Assembly (NCBI GenBank): GCA_903955385.1
Contig: CAJBNH010000183.1
Span: forward strand, 1 to 64,000
Length of the DNA: 64,000 nucleotides
Origin: an uncultured Myxococcales bacterium
GTDB taxonomy: Bacteria > Myxococcota_A > UBA9042
Direction of reading: 5' to 3'
Under the pieces are notes generated by a model. The model had not been told where the DNA came from, did not search any database, and saw nothing but the letters and a program-made list of their open reading frames with translations. Made by a program: the position numbers and the translations under genes. Of this stretch, positions 16,351 through 24,828 are shown piece after piece (positions within the stretch are counted from its first letter, which is position 1; the number at the start of each line of letters is the position of its first letter).

Positions 16351-18258
16351 ATGAGCGACAACTTCTACCTCGACAACGATGATCTCCGCTTCTACATCGA
16401 GCAGGCCCTGGACTGGGATTCGCTGGTCGATCTTTGCGAGCACGGTGCCCCGGCGGACGAGCGGCCGGAGTCGGTGCGCGACGCCCGCGATACCTATGAG
16501 GACGTTCTGAAGGAGATGGGCAAGTTCGTGGCCCGCAAGGTCGATCCGTACACCAAGGAACTGGACACCTTTGGTACCCGGATCGAGGACGGCGAGGTCG
16601 TGGTCTCGCCTGCGTTTGCCAAGATCTTCAAGGACCTGAAGAAGCTGGACGTCTACGGCCTGCCGATTCCGCGTGAGCTGGGCGGCCTGAACGCCCCCGC
16701 CGTGGTGTACCTGGCGGCCTGCGAGATGTTCTCTCGCGCCGACGCGTCGACGATGACGCATTTTGGCTTTCACGCGGGCATCTCGCTTGCGCTGCTGACC
16801 TACGCGATCCGCGACCCGCGCACCAAGTTCAAGAACGGCCGTGTGGTCGAAACGCCCTACGACGCGATCATTCAAGACATCTGCAAGGGCGACAACTTCG
16901 GCTGTATGGTCCTGACAGAGCCCGGCGCAGGCTCGGACCTTGCGATGATCCGCGCGACCGGCGTCGAGCAGCCGGACGGCACGTGGAAGATCAACGGCGA
17001 GAAGATCTTCATCACGTCGGGTCACGGCCAGTACCAGCTCGTGCTCGTGCGCACCGAAGATGCGGTCAAGTCGCCGGGGCTCAAGGGCCTGTCGCTGATG
17101 CTGGTCTGCCGCAAGATCCAGAAGGACGGCAAGGAGTTCGCCAACGTTCGCCTGAGCAAGGTCGAGCACAAGATCGGCCACCACGCGTCGCCCACCTGCT
17201 CGCTGGTCTACGAAGACTCGATCGGCGAGCTGATCGGCCGCCGTGGCGAGGGCTTCGAGCTGATGCTTGCGCTGATGAATTTCGCTCGCCTCGGCGTGGG
17301 CTTCGAGGGGTTGGGCGTCTGCGAGGCGGCGCTGCGGGTGGCCAAGGAGTTCGCGGCTGAGCGCGTGACGATGGGCAAGACCATCGATCGCCACGAGATC
17401 ATCGCCGATTACCTCGAGGACATGGAGCTGTACGTCAAGGGCATCCGCGCGCTCGCTTTCGAGACGGCCTTCAAGGTCGAGCGGGCCAGCAAGATCGAGC
17501 AGATCCTCAAGTTCGACCCGCCTGCCGACGAGGCGGTGCGCGCCGATCTGGAGCGAAAGCTGTCCCGCGCCAAGCGCCAGGCCCGCGACGCGACCCCGCT
17601 GCTGAAGTACATCGCGGCAGAGAAAGCCGTCGAGATGTCGCGCATGGCGATGCAGATCCTGGGCGGCGTGGGCTACACGTCGGAGTACCCGCCGGAGAAG
17701 TTCCTGCGCGACGCGCTTGTGCTGCCGATCTACGAGGGTACCAGCCAGATCCAGTCGCTGATGGCCTTGAAAGACCAGCTGTCGCAAGGACTTCGCGACC
17801 CGCGCCGCTTCATCGTCAAGATGGCGCGGGCGAACTGGAAGCGCGTGGCGGAGCAGGACCCGCTGGAGCGCGGCCTGTCCCGTCTGTTCGCGTACAAGTA
17901 CAAGGCGCTGCAGACGATTCTGGTGCGCATCGCCCGCAACAAGCTGAAGAATACCTACGACATGCCGATCGGGTCGTGGACGGACGCGCTGTTCTCCCAG
18001 TGGGACCCCAAGCTCGATTTCGCTCCGGGTCTGCTGCACGCCGAGCGGCTGACGAAGATCCTGTCGGACGTGACCATCGCGCGGATCCTCGTGAAATACG
18101 GCGTGAAGTTCCCGGACCGCCGTCAGGCCGCCGAGCGCTTCATGAAGCGAGCCGACCTGCGCTGCCGCTACTGGCTGAGCGAGATCGAGGAGCACGGCGA
18201 AGAGCTTTTGGCAGACCTGGCCAAGCGTGAGCCTGCCAAGGACGGCGCCGCCGCGTGA
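16351..18258 (+). CDS. Acyl-CoA dehydrogenase family protein
   Basis: A 635-residue flavoenzyme, longer than the usual 380-residue members because of a C-terminal extension (about 470-635). The FAD/substrate signature LTEPGAGSDLAMIRATG is near residue 190, and the middle domain has the motif FITSGHGQYQLV. The catalytic glutamate region IYEGTSQIQSLM is near 465. The family oxidises acyl-CoA thioesters to 2-enoyl-CoA with electron transfer to ETF. The chosen ATG is preceded by CCAGGAGGATCCCGTC, an excellent Shine-Dalgarno. It is convergent with a flavin oxidase, leaving 16 bp. A role in fatty-acid or branched-chain breakdown is expected; the chain specificity is not clear. Confidence 0.94.
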   Translation: MSDNFYLDNDDLRFYIEQALDWDSLVDLCEHGAPADERPESVRDARDTYEDVLKEMGKFVARKVDPYTKELDTFGTRIEDGEVVVSPAFAKIFKDLKKLDVYGLPIPRELGGLNAPAVVYLAACEMFSRADASTMTHFGFHAGISLALLTYAIRDPRTKFKNGRVVETPYDAIIQDICKGDNFGCMVLTEPGAGSDLAMIRATGVEQPDGTWKINGEKIFITSGHGQYQLVLVRTEDAVKSPGLKGLSLMLVCRKIQKDGKEFANVRLSKVEHKIGHHASPTCSLVYEDSIGELIGRRGEGFELMLALMNFARLGVGFEGLGVCEAALRVAKEFAAERVTMGKTIDRHEIIADYLEDMELYVKGIRALAFETAFKVERASKIEQILKFDPPADEAVRADLERKLSRAKRQARDATPLLKYIAAEKAVEMSRMAMQILGGVGYTSEYPPEKFLRDALVLPIYEGTSQIQSLMALKDQLSQGLRDPRRFIVKMARANWKRVAEQDPLERGLSRLFAYKYKALQTILVRIARNKLKNTYDMPIGSWTDALFSQWDPKLDFAPGLLHAERLTKILSDVTIARILVKYGVKFPDRRQAAERFMKRADLRCRYWLSEIEEHGEELLADLAKREPAKDGAAA

Positions 18259-18274
18259 TCCCAAGCTGACGGGG

Positions 18275-19681
18275 TCACGGATCGAAGATCTTGCCGGGAT
18301 TCAAGAAGTTGTCCGGGTCCAGCGCGGCCTTCACCGCACGCATCACCGCGATCTCGGCGGGGCTGCGGGTCAGGTGCAGGTACGGCTTCTTCACCAGCCC
18401 GACGCCATGCTCGGCCGAGATGCTGCCGCCATGGCGCCGCACCAAGGCGAACAGCTCGCGGTCGGCGGTGGCACAGGCGCTCGGCCAGTCGGTGGGGGGC
18501 AGGCCTGCGGGCGGCAGCGTGTTCAAGTGCAGGTTGCCGTCACCCAGATGACCAAACAGGGCAAGCGGCCAGGCCTTTCTCGTCTGGCGCCAGTCGCCGT
18601 CCAACTCTGCGCAAAAGGCCTCCAACAGCGCGAGGGGTAAGGCGACGTCGTTCTTGTGCGGGGCGCCGACGCCGTGCCGTTGGGCAGCGGCAGACAGGCT
18701 TGCCGTGATGTCCTCGCGGTACGCCCACAGCTCACGCGCCTGCTTGGACGACTGCGCGACGACGCCGTCCGACACGCCCGGGACCCCGAGCGCCACGCCC
18801 AGCCAGAACTCCAGCACCGCTGCGTCGGGGGCCTCCAGCTCGACCAGCACATAGGCGTGCGGGCGATTCCGTAGTGGCCACGGCAGCTTGCGATGCTCGA
18901 CCACTTGGCTCGCACAGAAGTCGGTGAAGTACTCGAACGCGTGCAGCAAGCCCGGCGCCCCCTGCCGCACCTCGCGCAGCAACCGCAACGCCGCCGGCAG
19001 ACCGTCCACGCCGAACAGCAGCACGTCCAGCTTGCCCGGCACGCGCGTCAGCTTCAGCGTCGCCTCGGTCACGATGCCCAGCGTCCCCTCACTGCCGATG
19101 AACAGCTGGCGCAAGTCCAGACCCGTGTTGTCCTTTTCCAGTGCGCCGCCGACCTCGACCACCTCGCCGGACGCCAGCACCACCTGCAGCCCCAACACCC
19201 AGTGCCGGGCGTGACCGTAGCGCACGACGTTGAGCCCGCCCGCGTTGGTCGCCAGATTGCCGCCGATGGTGCTGGACCCCTTGGCGGCCAGATCGATGGG
19301 CCACGTCAACCCCGCGCGCTCGCAGTGTTCCTGCACGATCTGGGTGATCGCGCCGGCTTGCACCCGCACGGTCTGACCCAGCTCGTCGACCGGGTCGATG
19401 CGGTTCATGCGCTCCAGCGACAGCACGACCTCGCCTTGCCGCGCCACCGCGCCGCCTGCCAGCCCGGTGCGGCCTCCCGACGGCACCACGTGCACGCCGA
19501 AATGCCGACTGATGTGAAGCACTTCGACGACTTCGGCGGTCGAGCGCGGCCAGGTCACCGCAGACGGCGCAGGCGTCCAGTCCCGCGTCCAGTCCCGGCC
19601 ATACTGCAACAGGTCGGCGGGATCGATGGACACCCGCCCCGGCGGCAGGCGAGACGCCAGCGCGTCGACGAAGGCGCTCAC
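18275..19681 (-). CDS. FAD-linked oxidase (GlcD / D-2-hydroxyglutarate dehydrogenase type)
   Basis: A 468-residue flavoprotein with an FAD_binding_4 domain (about 38-215; VPSGGRTGLAGGAV, GSSTIGGNLATNAGG) and an FAD-oxidase C domain. Two features are typical of D-lactate, glycolate and D-2-hydroxyglutarate dehydrogenases: the metal-binding GHLGDGNLHLN near 395 and the signature SISAEHGVGL near 440. Oxidation of a D-2-hydroxy acid is the likely reaction. The GTG start overlaps the upstream gene's stop as GTGA; the frame extends upstream but only as out-of-frame sequence of that gene. Confidence 0.92.
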   Translation of the reverse strand: MSAFVDALASRLPPGRVSIDPADLLQYGRDWTRDWTPAPSAVTWPRSTAEVVEVLHISRHFGVHVVPSGGRTGLAGGAVARQGEVVLSLERMNRIDPVDELGQTVRVQAGAITQIVQEHCERAGLTWPIDLAAKGSSTIGGNLATNAGGLNVVRYGHARHWVLGLQVVLASGEVVEVGGALEKDNTGLDLRQLFIGSEGTLGIVTEATLKLTRVPGKLDVLLFGVDGLPAALRLLREVRQGAPGLLHAFEYFTDFCASQVVEHRKLPWPLRNRPHAYVLVELEAPDAAVLEFWLGVALGVPGVSDGVVAQSSKQARELWAYREDITASLSAAAQRHGVGAPHKNDVALPLALLEAFCAELDGDWRQTRKAWPLALFGHLGDGNLHLNTLPPAGLPPTDWPSACATADRELFALVRRHGGSISAEHGVGLVKKPYLHLTRSPAEIAVMRAVKAALDPDNFLNPGKIFDP

Positions 19682-20187
19682 GGTTCCCCCGCCAGTTCGT
19701 CGCGCTCGGCCTGTTCCAGCAGCGCAAGTCCCGAAATGCCAAGGTAAACGTGGCGACGTCCCTGGCTTGGCTTCTCGAGCAGGTGGCCCAAGGTGATCAG
19801 CTCCTCGACCAGCTCTCGCGCCTCGTCCTTCTGGTGGTCGGGGATGCCGTGGCCCCAGACGTGTTCGATGGGCGTGGTGTGGTTGCGGCCGGCCTTGCCC
19901 TTTTCCCGCAGGGGTCGCAGGCACTTCAGCAGCAGCTCGCGCGTGGGCAAGCGGCGGGCTGGCGGCTCCTTGTCGCCCCAAGCGCGCAGTCCCAGCGCTT
20001 CGCGGGCGTTGCGCAGCGTCTGACCTTCCAGCTTGCTGGTGGCGTGCTTGACGTCGAAACCGGCGATTTGCAGGGCAAGAAGTGCTTCATCCACGGGCAC
20101 CTTGGCCAAGCCGGCCAGGCTGCGGACGGTCGCTTTCTGGGGCGTGGGCGGGGGAGCGGTGGGGGTGTCGAAGGGACGTCCGGGCAT
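19678..20187 (-). CDS. Conserved-looking small protein with IF2N-like helical segment
   Basis: A 169-residue cytoplasmic protein of unrecognised family. Residues about 20-65 (VRSLAGLAKVPVDEALLALQ, then IAGFDVKHATSKLE) resemble the small helical IF2_N-type module found at the N-terminus of initiation factor 2 and a few other proteins. The second half is rich in His, Lys and Arg and has a pattern compatible with a winged helix (VEELITLGHLLEKPSQGRRHVYLGI). It could bind nucleic acid. The ATG with GAGAGG upstream is chosen over a GTG two codons earlier. Its stop overlaps the start of the flavin oxidase. Confidence 0.72.
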   Translation of the reverse strand: MPGRPFDTPTAPPPTPQKATVRSLAGLAKVPVDEALLALQIAGFDVKHATSKLEGQTLRNAREALGLRAWGDKEPPARRLPTRELLLKCLRPLREKGKAGRNHTTPIEHVWGHGIPDHQKDEARELVEELITLGHLLEKPSQGRRHVYLGISGLALLEQAERDELAGEP

Positions 20188-20204
20188 CGGCACCTCTCGG
20201 CAGG

Positions 20205-21713
20205 TCAGGACTCGGGGCAGGTGATGGTCAGGGGCGACGCCGACACGCCGGGCCAGCCGTCGATCACGCAGTCGCCGTCGAGGTCAACCTTGCGTTCGAC
20301 GGTGTCGCTGGCGCACTCGCCGACCGTGTCCGCCTGCCACTTCATCTGGCCACAGCCGCCCTTGATCGATGCGAGATCATTGGACTTGTCCTTGTTCGTG
20401 GTCTCGTCGGCAAACAGGTCGAAGCGCGTGACCAGACCGTCGCCATTGACGTCCTTCAGCTCCAACACGCGTTGGTTGCCGGGGAATTCCTCGCTGCCGG
20501 TCCAGGTCTGCCCCTGCGAGCCGTAGGTGAACTTGTACGCGATGCGCACGCCGCTTTTGTCGGGCGCGAGCGCGGGGTCCCAATACGGCAAGTCGAATGC
20601 GAGCGACCAGATGCCGTCGTTCGCGGTCTCGTCGCCATGGGTGGCGTCGTCGTACATCGCGAGTTGATTGGGCTTCCACGATCCCAGCGAGGCATGCGCG
20701 GCGTCGAACACCGGCTGCGTCAGGCAGTAGGAGGTCCGGCTGGCCGAGCAGGCGACCGTCTCCTTGTGGATGCCACCCGTGACGAAGACCGTCGACGTCG
20801 GCTTGTCGTCCGCGGCTTTCCACGGGCTGAAGGTCTCGCAGTTGGCGTTCTTCGGGCTTGCGACGACGCGCGTCATCAGCACCACCCGGATGCGGTCGGG
20901 CTGGAAGCAGCCTTTGATCGCGAACTTGTCGACGGCGGCGGCCAGCGCAGCATCGAACTCGGCGGTCGTCGTGTCGGCGGCACCATCGCCCGTATAGTCG
21001 ACGGGTTGTGCAGCAAGGAAGGCGGGGTCAAGGAACGACGCGCCCTGTAGGGGCATCAAACGCAGCGGAGTCACCGCACCGCCTGCCGCAGCATCCACCG
21101 CGGTCAGCTGCGCCACCATCACGGCGAACTTCGTCAGCTCGGCCTGTTGCTGGACGAGGCCCTGGTGCAGCGCGATCAGCGCCTGGGTGATCGAGTAGGG
21201 GGAGGTGGCGGCGAGCGACTGGCCGTTGGCGCGCAGGCGGCCCATCACCAGCACGGTCATGGCGGTGGTGGTTGCGTCAACTTGCAGGGCACCCGGCGAC
21301 AAGTCTTGGAGATCATAGGTCTGTGGCGGGTTCAGCACCGAAGTCTGCGCGGGCAGGCTGGGCACGATGGCCAGCAGCTGTCGTGGACCGGACTGGGCCT
21401 GCAGGATGGCGTTGGTCAGGGTGCGCGTGCCCTCGATCTCGACCGCAAACGCACCCAGGCCGTCGGCGGTGGCCGCAAGTCCGTCCAGTGCCTTGCCATT
21501 GGCGCCGAACAGCTGGATGGCGGCCCCTGGAGCCTGCGGTACGGTGCCGGTCAGCGTCTGGGGCGCGGGCGCGGGCACGCGGACATGGTCCTGACGCGCG
21601 ACCTCGGTGAAGAACAGGCCGTCGATGGCGCAACCGCTGGCGAACAGGGCTAGCACGGCCACCGCGGCAAGCGCGGCACGGGCGGCGACAAGGGACCGAA
21701 GTTCATGCGTCAT
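20205..21713 (-). CDS. Large lipoprotein with choice-of-anchor-like segment
   Basis: A 502-residue lipoprotein (signal ending LALFASGC, lipid Cys about 28). The N-terminal half is Ala/Gln-rich and helical, with a carboxypeptidase-regulatory-like strand pattern near TLTGTVPQAPGAAIQLFGANG. The C-terminal half has the segment YDDATHGDETANDGIWSLAF, the D-D-G-x-x-G-D-x-x-x-N-D-G-x-W pattern of choice-of-anchor X type surface domains, and a DVNGDGLVTRFDLF calcium-loop-like motif. About eight cysteines suggest disulfides. Function unknown. It diverges from the amidase gene across 149 bp. Confidence 0.8.
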   Translation of the reverse strand: MTHELRSLVAARAALAAVAVLALFASGCAIDGLFFTEVARQDHVRVPAPAPQTLTGTVPQAPGAAIQLFGANGKALDGLAATADGLGAFAVEIEGTRTLTNAILQAQSGPRQLLAIVPSLPAQTSVLNPPQTYDLQDLSPGALQVDATTTAMTVLVMGRLRANGQSLAATSPYSITQALIALHQGLVQQQAELTKFAVMVAQLTAVDAAAGGAVTPLRLMPLQGASFLDPAFLAAQPVDYTGDGAADTTTAEFDAALAAAVDKFAIKGCFQPDRIRVVLMTRVVASPKNANCETFSPWKAADDKPTSTVFVTGGIHKETVACSASRTSYCLTQPVFDAAHASLGSWKPNQLAMYDDATHGDETANDGIWSLAFDLPYWDPALAPDKSGVRIAYKFTYGSQGQTWTGSEEFPGNQRVLELKDVNGDGLVTRFDLFADETTNKDKSNDLASIKGGCGQMKWQADTVGECASDTVERKVDLDGDCVIDGWPGVSASPLTITCPES

Positions 21714-21824
21714 GGTGCACTCAAGTGCTGCGGGGGAAGCGACGGGACAGCATCAGCAAGCCTACGCGATTCGGGCGGGGGCGTCATCGTCGGGTGGGGG
21801 GCGAAGGGCGGAAGGTCGGGCTTT

Positions 21825-21852
21825 TTGACACCGATCGGCTCCGGGTTACCGT
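21825..21852 (+). promoter_or_regulatory. Candidate promoter of the amidase gene
   Basis: TTGACA (21825-21830), 16 bp, TACCGT (21847-21852). The ATG follows only 10 nt after the -10, and no Shine-Dalgarno is visible, so a leaderless or nearly leaderless mRNA is likely. Confidence 0.5.
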
Positions 21853-21862
21853 CGCCGTCCAG

Positions 21863-23014
21863 ATGACTCGGAATCCGTCCACGCTCGCCCCGTCTTCCAC
21901 GCCGCTCGACCGGTCGCTGCCGGACTGGCAGGCAGAGCCCTGGTCCGCGACGGCGCTGCACTGGGCAGCGCGCCTGACCCCGTGGAAGTCCATGTTCGTC
22001 TTGGGGTTCGTGGGGATGGGCGTGTGGTTGATGGACCCATCGACTGCCGTGACCGTGGAGGAAGCGCCTGCACCGCCGCCCGCTGCGGTTGCTTCGCCGC
22101 CTAGCGCAAAACCTGTCGCTGTTCGGGTGGTTGTGCCGCCACCCGCGCCCAAGACGGCCGATGCCGCGGTCCCCGGACCCGCCAGCGCTCCCCCTCCGAT
22201 CTCTGCGCTGCCGCCGTCGGCGGCGTTTGACCCGTTCGTGACGGAATTGCAGAAGCCCGACGCGATGTTCCCCGACCGCATCAAGACCCGGCTGGTGCGC
22301 CGCGTCGTGCTGGACCCCGGTCACGGCGGCGACAACGAGGGCATGGTTGGCGTGATCGGCGTGCGTGAGAAGGTGCTGATGCTGCAGCTGGCCTGGCGGA
22401 TCGCGGCCTATCTGCAGGCGCACAGCGATCTGGAGGTTGTGTTGACGCGAACCGGGGACGAGACGCTGCCCCTGCGCGAGCGCCCGCGACTGGCCAACCA
22501 GTGGCACGCGGACGTGCTGATCAGCCTGCACGCCAATGCGCACGAGAAGACCGATGTGGAGGGCATGGAGGTCTTCTTCCTGTCCGCCGCAAGCCGCGCC
22601 GAGTCGTCCCGTCGGGCCATCGAGCAGGCCGAGGGCATCGAGGAGGGCGCAGGCTCTGAGTCGGTGCCGTGGTCGGTCGGCGCCATCGTCGACGAGCTGG
22701 ACCAGGCGTCGGCCCACGAAAGGTCTCAAGACTTCGCAGAGTTGCTGGCCGCGTCGTTGCGGTCGGTGCGGCCGTCGGCGGCGTTTCGCGGGGTGCGTCA
22801 GGCGGCGTTCGGCGTGCTGAAGGAAGCGAAGATGCCGGCCGTGGTGCTGGAGGTCGGCTACCTGAGTCATGCCCGCGAAGGACGCACGCTGGTCGAGGAC
22901 CGCGTGCATCGCGAGTTCGCGCAGGCGGTCCTGAAGTCGATGCAGCGTCTGGATGCCCAGATGGCCGCGGCGCTTCTGTCGCAGCCGCTGGTCGTTACGG
23001 TCGACGTGCCCTGA
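21863..23014 (+). CDS. N-acetylmuramoyl-L-alanine amidase (Amidase_3)
   Basis: A 383-residue peptidoglycan hydrolase. A membrane helix at about 43-57 acts as a signal anchor, followed by a Pro/Ala-rich spacer (about 65-120) and the zinc amidase domain. Zinc ligands and catalytic residues are visible: DPGHGG (His154), GVREKVLML (Glu), SLHANAH (His) and VLEVGYLSH (catalytic Glu). The enzyme cleaves the bond between MurNAc and the stem peptide, as in AmiA/B/C during cell separation. The 3' end overlaps the convergent coaB gene by 20 bp. The frame extends 46 codons upstream but lacks support. Confidence 0.93.
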   Translation: MTRNPSTLAPSSTPLDRSLPDWQAEPWSATALHWAARLTPWKSMFVLGFVGMGVWLMDPSTAVTVEEAPAPPPAAVASPPSAKPVAVRVVVPPPAPKTADAAVPGPASAPPPISALPPSAAFDPFVTELQKPDAMFPDRIKTRLVRRVVLDPGHGGDNEGMVGVIGVREKVLMLQLAWRIAAYLQAHSDLEVVLTRTGDETLPLRERPRLANQWHADVLISLHANAHEKTDVEGMEVFFLSAASRAESSRRAIEQAEGIEEGAGSESVPWSVGAIVDELDQASAHERSQDFAELLAASLRSVRPSAAFRGVRQAAFGVLKEAKMPAVVLEVGYLSHAREGRTLVEDRVHREFAQAVLKSMQRLDAQMAAALLSQPLVVTVDVP

Positions 23015-23828
23015 CCCGCTGCACCAGCTCGGCCGCCAGCAGATCTGCAAGCCGTTCGGCCGCTTGGGGCCCCTGACCACCGTCGAGTCGCGCCAGCACG
23101 GCGCCCGCCGCGTCGACCAGCAGGCCGCGCCGCCAACCCGCCTCGACATCTTCGAGATCGTTGGCAAAGACGAGATCGGCATGGCTTCGCCGTGCCAGAT
23201 GGGCTGCCGCCGCGCAAAGGGCTGACTCGGTGGCGCGACTCAGCAGCTTGAAGCCCAGCAGGAACGTCGTGGGGCACGCGGCCTTGACCTCGTCGATGGC
23301 CTTGGCCGTCGGCAACAGGTGCAGCGTCAGCCCGTCGGCAGCGTCAGCCGACGGCCACAAAAGATCCTTGCGCGAAGCGATCTTGCCCAGCACCGGCACC
23401 GGCGCGAAGTCGGCCACCGCCATCGCGCACGCCACGCCGTCGGGTTGCAGCTCGCGCGACAGGCGGGCCAACGTCGCTGCGGCCTGCGCTGCCGTCTCCA
23501 CCGGGTGCAGCACCAGCGTCCCGCGGGCCAGCCGCTGCCGCCAGGACTCTGCCTGCTGCGACACCTGCTGCAGTTGCGCGCGCAGCTCGACGTCCGTGGC
23601 CGGCAGCACGTGGAGATCACAGTGGATCTGGTGGGGCAGGGCGGCGCCCGGACCGTGCAGGTAGTGGATGGTGGCGCCTTGAGCGAGCCAAGCGCGCGCC
23701 AGAGCGGCAGGCAGGGTCCCGGTGGCGACGTTGGTGACGTGCCGCACGTCGTCGATCGGTTCACGGGTGCCGCCAGCCGTCACAACGAGGCACAGCGGTT
23801 GTTCGGCGGTCGTGGGGGATGCGGACAT
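22995..23828 (-). CDS. coaB: Phosphopantothenate-cysteine ligase-like protein (stand-alone CoaB)
   Basis: A 277-residue protein matching the CoaB half of the usual CoaBC fusion. It has the nucleotide-binding start LVVTAGGTREPIDDVRHVTN, the AMAVADFAP block, the KIASRKDL lysine region, and the loop between. In the family it activates 4'-phosphopantothenate with a nucleotide and adds cysteine in coenzyme A synthesis. No CoaC decarboxylase domain is attached or adjacent. The usual ITNxSSG motif reads VTNVATG. It starts 10 nt after the uppP stop with GAGG as ribosome-binding site, so the two form an operon. Its 3' end overlaps the amidase gene. Confidence 0.85.
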   Translation of the reverse strand: MSASPTTAEQPLCLVVTAGGTREPIDDVRHVTNVATGTLPAALARAWLAQGATIHYLHGPGAALPHQIHCDLHVLPATDVELRAQLQQVSQQAESWRQRLARGTLVLHPVETAAQAAATLARLSRELQPDGVACAMAVADFAPVPVLGKIASRKDLLWPSADAADGLTLHLLPTAKAIDEVKAACPTTFLLGFKLLSRATESALCAAAAHLARRSHADLVFANDLEDVEAGWRRGLLVDAAGAVLARLDGGQGPQAAERLADLLAAELVQRVRARRP

Positions 23829-23838
23829 CGTGGATGCC

Positions 23839-24666
23839 TCAGCGCAGCAGCGAGAACCACACGACGGCGGCCAGTCCAATGCGGTACAGGCCGAAGGGCA
23901 GCAGGCCCACCTTGGCGATCAGCTTCAGGAAGCCCGCAATCGACAGCCACCCGAACAGGAACGACGTCGCCAGCCCGACCGCCATCGCCGCGGGGCCGAT
24001 GTCGCGCGCCAGCACCGGCCACTCCTTCAACAGCTCGTACCCCGTGGCCGCGCCCAACACGGGAATCGCCAACAGGAACGAGAAGTCCGCCGCCGCCTTG
24101 GTGTCGAACCCGGACAGCATCGCGCCGATCATCGTCGACATCGAGCGGGAAGTGCCGGGGATCAGCGAAAAGCATTGGATCAGGCCAATCTTCAGACCCG
24201 ACACCGGCCCCATGTCGTCCAGCGTCTTGGTCCGTGGGCGTTTCCGAAACGCGAGGTCGGTCGCGATCATCACCACGCCACCCACCGCCAGCGCCCACGC
24301 CACCGGGGCGGGTCCGAACAGCGCGGCCTTGATGGCCTTGCGCGCGGCCAGTCCGACGATCATCACGGGGACGAACGCCACCACCATGCTGTACAGCAGG
24401 TTGCGCGCCCGCAGCCGGGTCGCCTCGTCCGTCGCTTGCAGCTGGGCGGCGCGAGCACGAAGCAGGGGAAAGTACCAAACCAGACACGCCAGCACGGCCC
24501 CTGCCTGGATCACGATGTCGAATGCGTCGACGGCCGCCTTTCGCGCCGGATCCGCGTCCAGCCCCAGCCACGACCCGGCGAGGATCAGGTGGCCGGTGGA
24601 CGACACCGGTACGAACTCGGTCAACCCTTCGACGACTCCCAAGACGATGGCGTGGATAAGCTGCAT
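23839..24666 (-). CDS. uppP: Undecaprenyl-diphosphatase
   Basis: A 275-residue integral membrane BacA/UppP protein with about eight helices. Signature motifs are EGLTEFVPVSSTGHLIL at the N-terminus and PGTSRSMSTM in the middle. It dephosphorylates undecaprenyl diphosphate to recycle the carrier for peptidoglycan and other envelope polymers, and confers bacitracin tolerance when abundant. There is no Shine-Dalgarno; the ATG follows a candidate -10 by 8 nt. It precedes coaB in the same transcript. Confidence 0.97.
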   Translation of the reverse strand: MQLIHAIVLGVVEGLTEFVPVSSTGHLILAGSWLGLDADPARKAAVDAFDIVIQAGAVLACLVWYFPLLRARAAQLQATDEATRLRARNLLYSMVVAFVPVMIVGLAARKAIKAALFGPAPVAWALAVGGVVMIATDLAFRKRPRTKTLDDMGPVSGLKIGLIQCFSLIPGTSRSMSTMIGAMLSGFDTKAAADFSFLLAIPVLGAATGYELLKEWPVLARDIGPAAMAVGLATSFLFGWLSIAGFLKLIAKVGLLPFGLYRIGLAAVVWFSLLR

Positions 24667-24674
24667 GGCCGCGC

Positions 24675-24703
24675 GGTGTAGCCCGTAGGGCGATGGACCG
24701 CAA
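24675..24703 (-). promoter_or_regulatory. Candidate uppP promoter
   Basis: Minus strand: TTGCGG (24703-24698), 17 bp, TACACC (24680-24675), then 8 nt to the uppP ATG, implying a leaderless transcript. Confidence 0.45.
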
Positions 24704-24828
24704 GAAACCACAGGTGCGTTCTGGGGAGAAGGGGCGACGCGGCCTCGACGCTTGCCGAAGCGCAGGTTTCTGGCGCCAAACGCTGCGACGTGAGAGACAA
24801 GGCGACGAACGGCACCACGGAGAACGGC

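Noticed and set aside
16120-18264. A 714-codon open frame antisense to the acyl-CoA dehydrogenase
   Set aside because: Composition is Leu/Arg/His-rich shadow sequence; the opposite strand holds an unmistakable enzyme with a strong ribosome-binding site.
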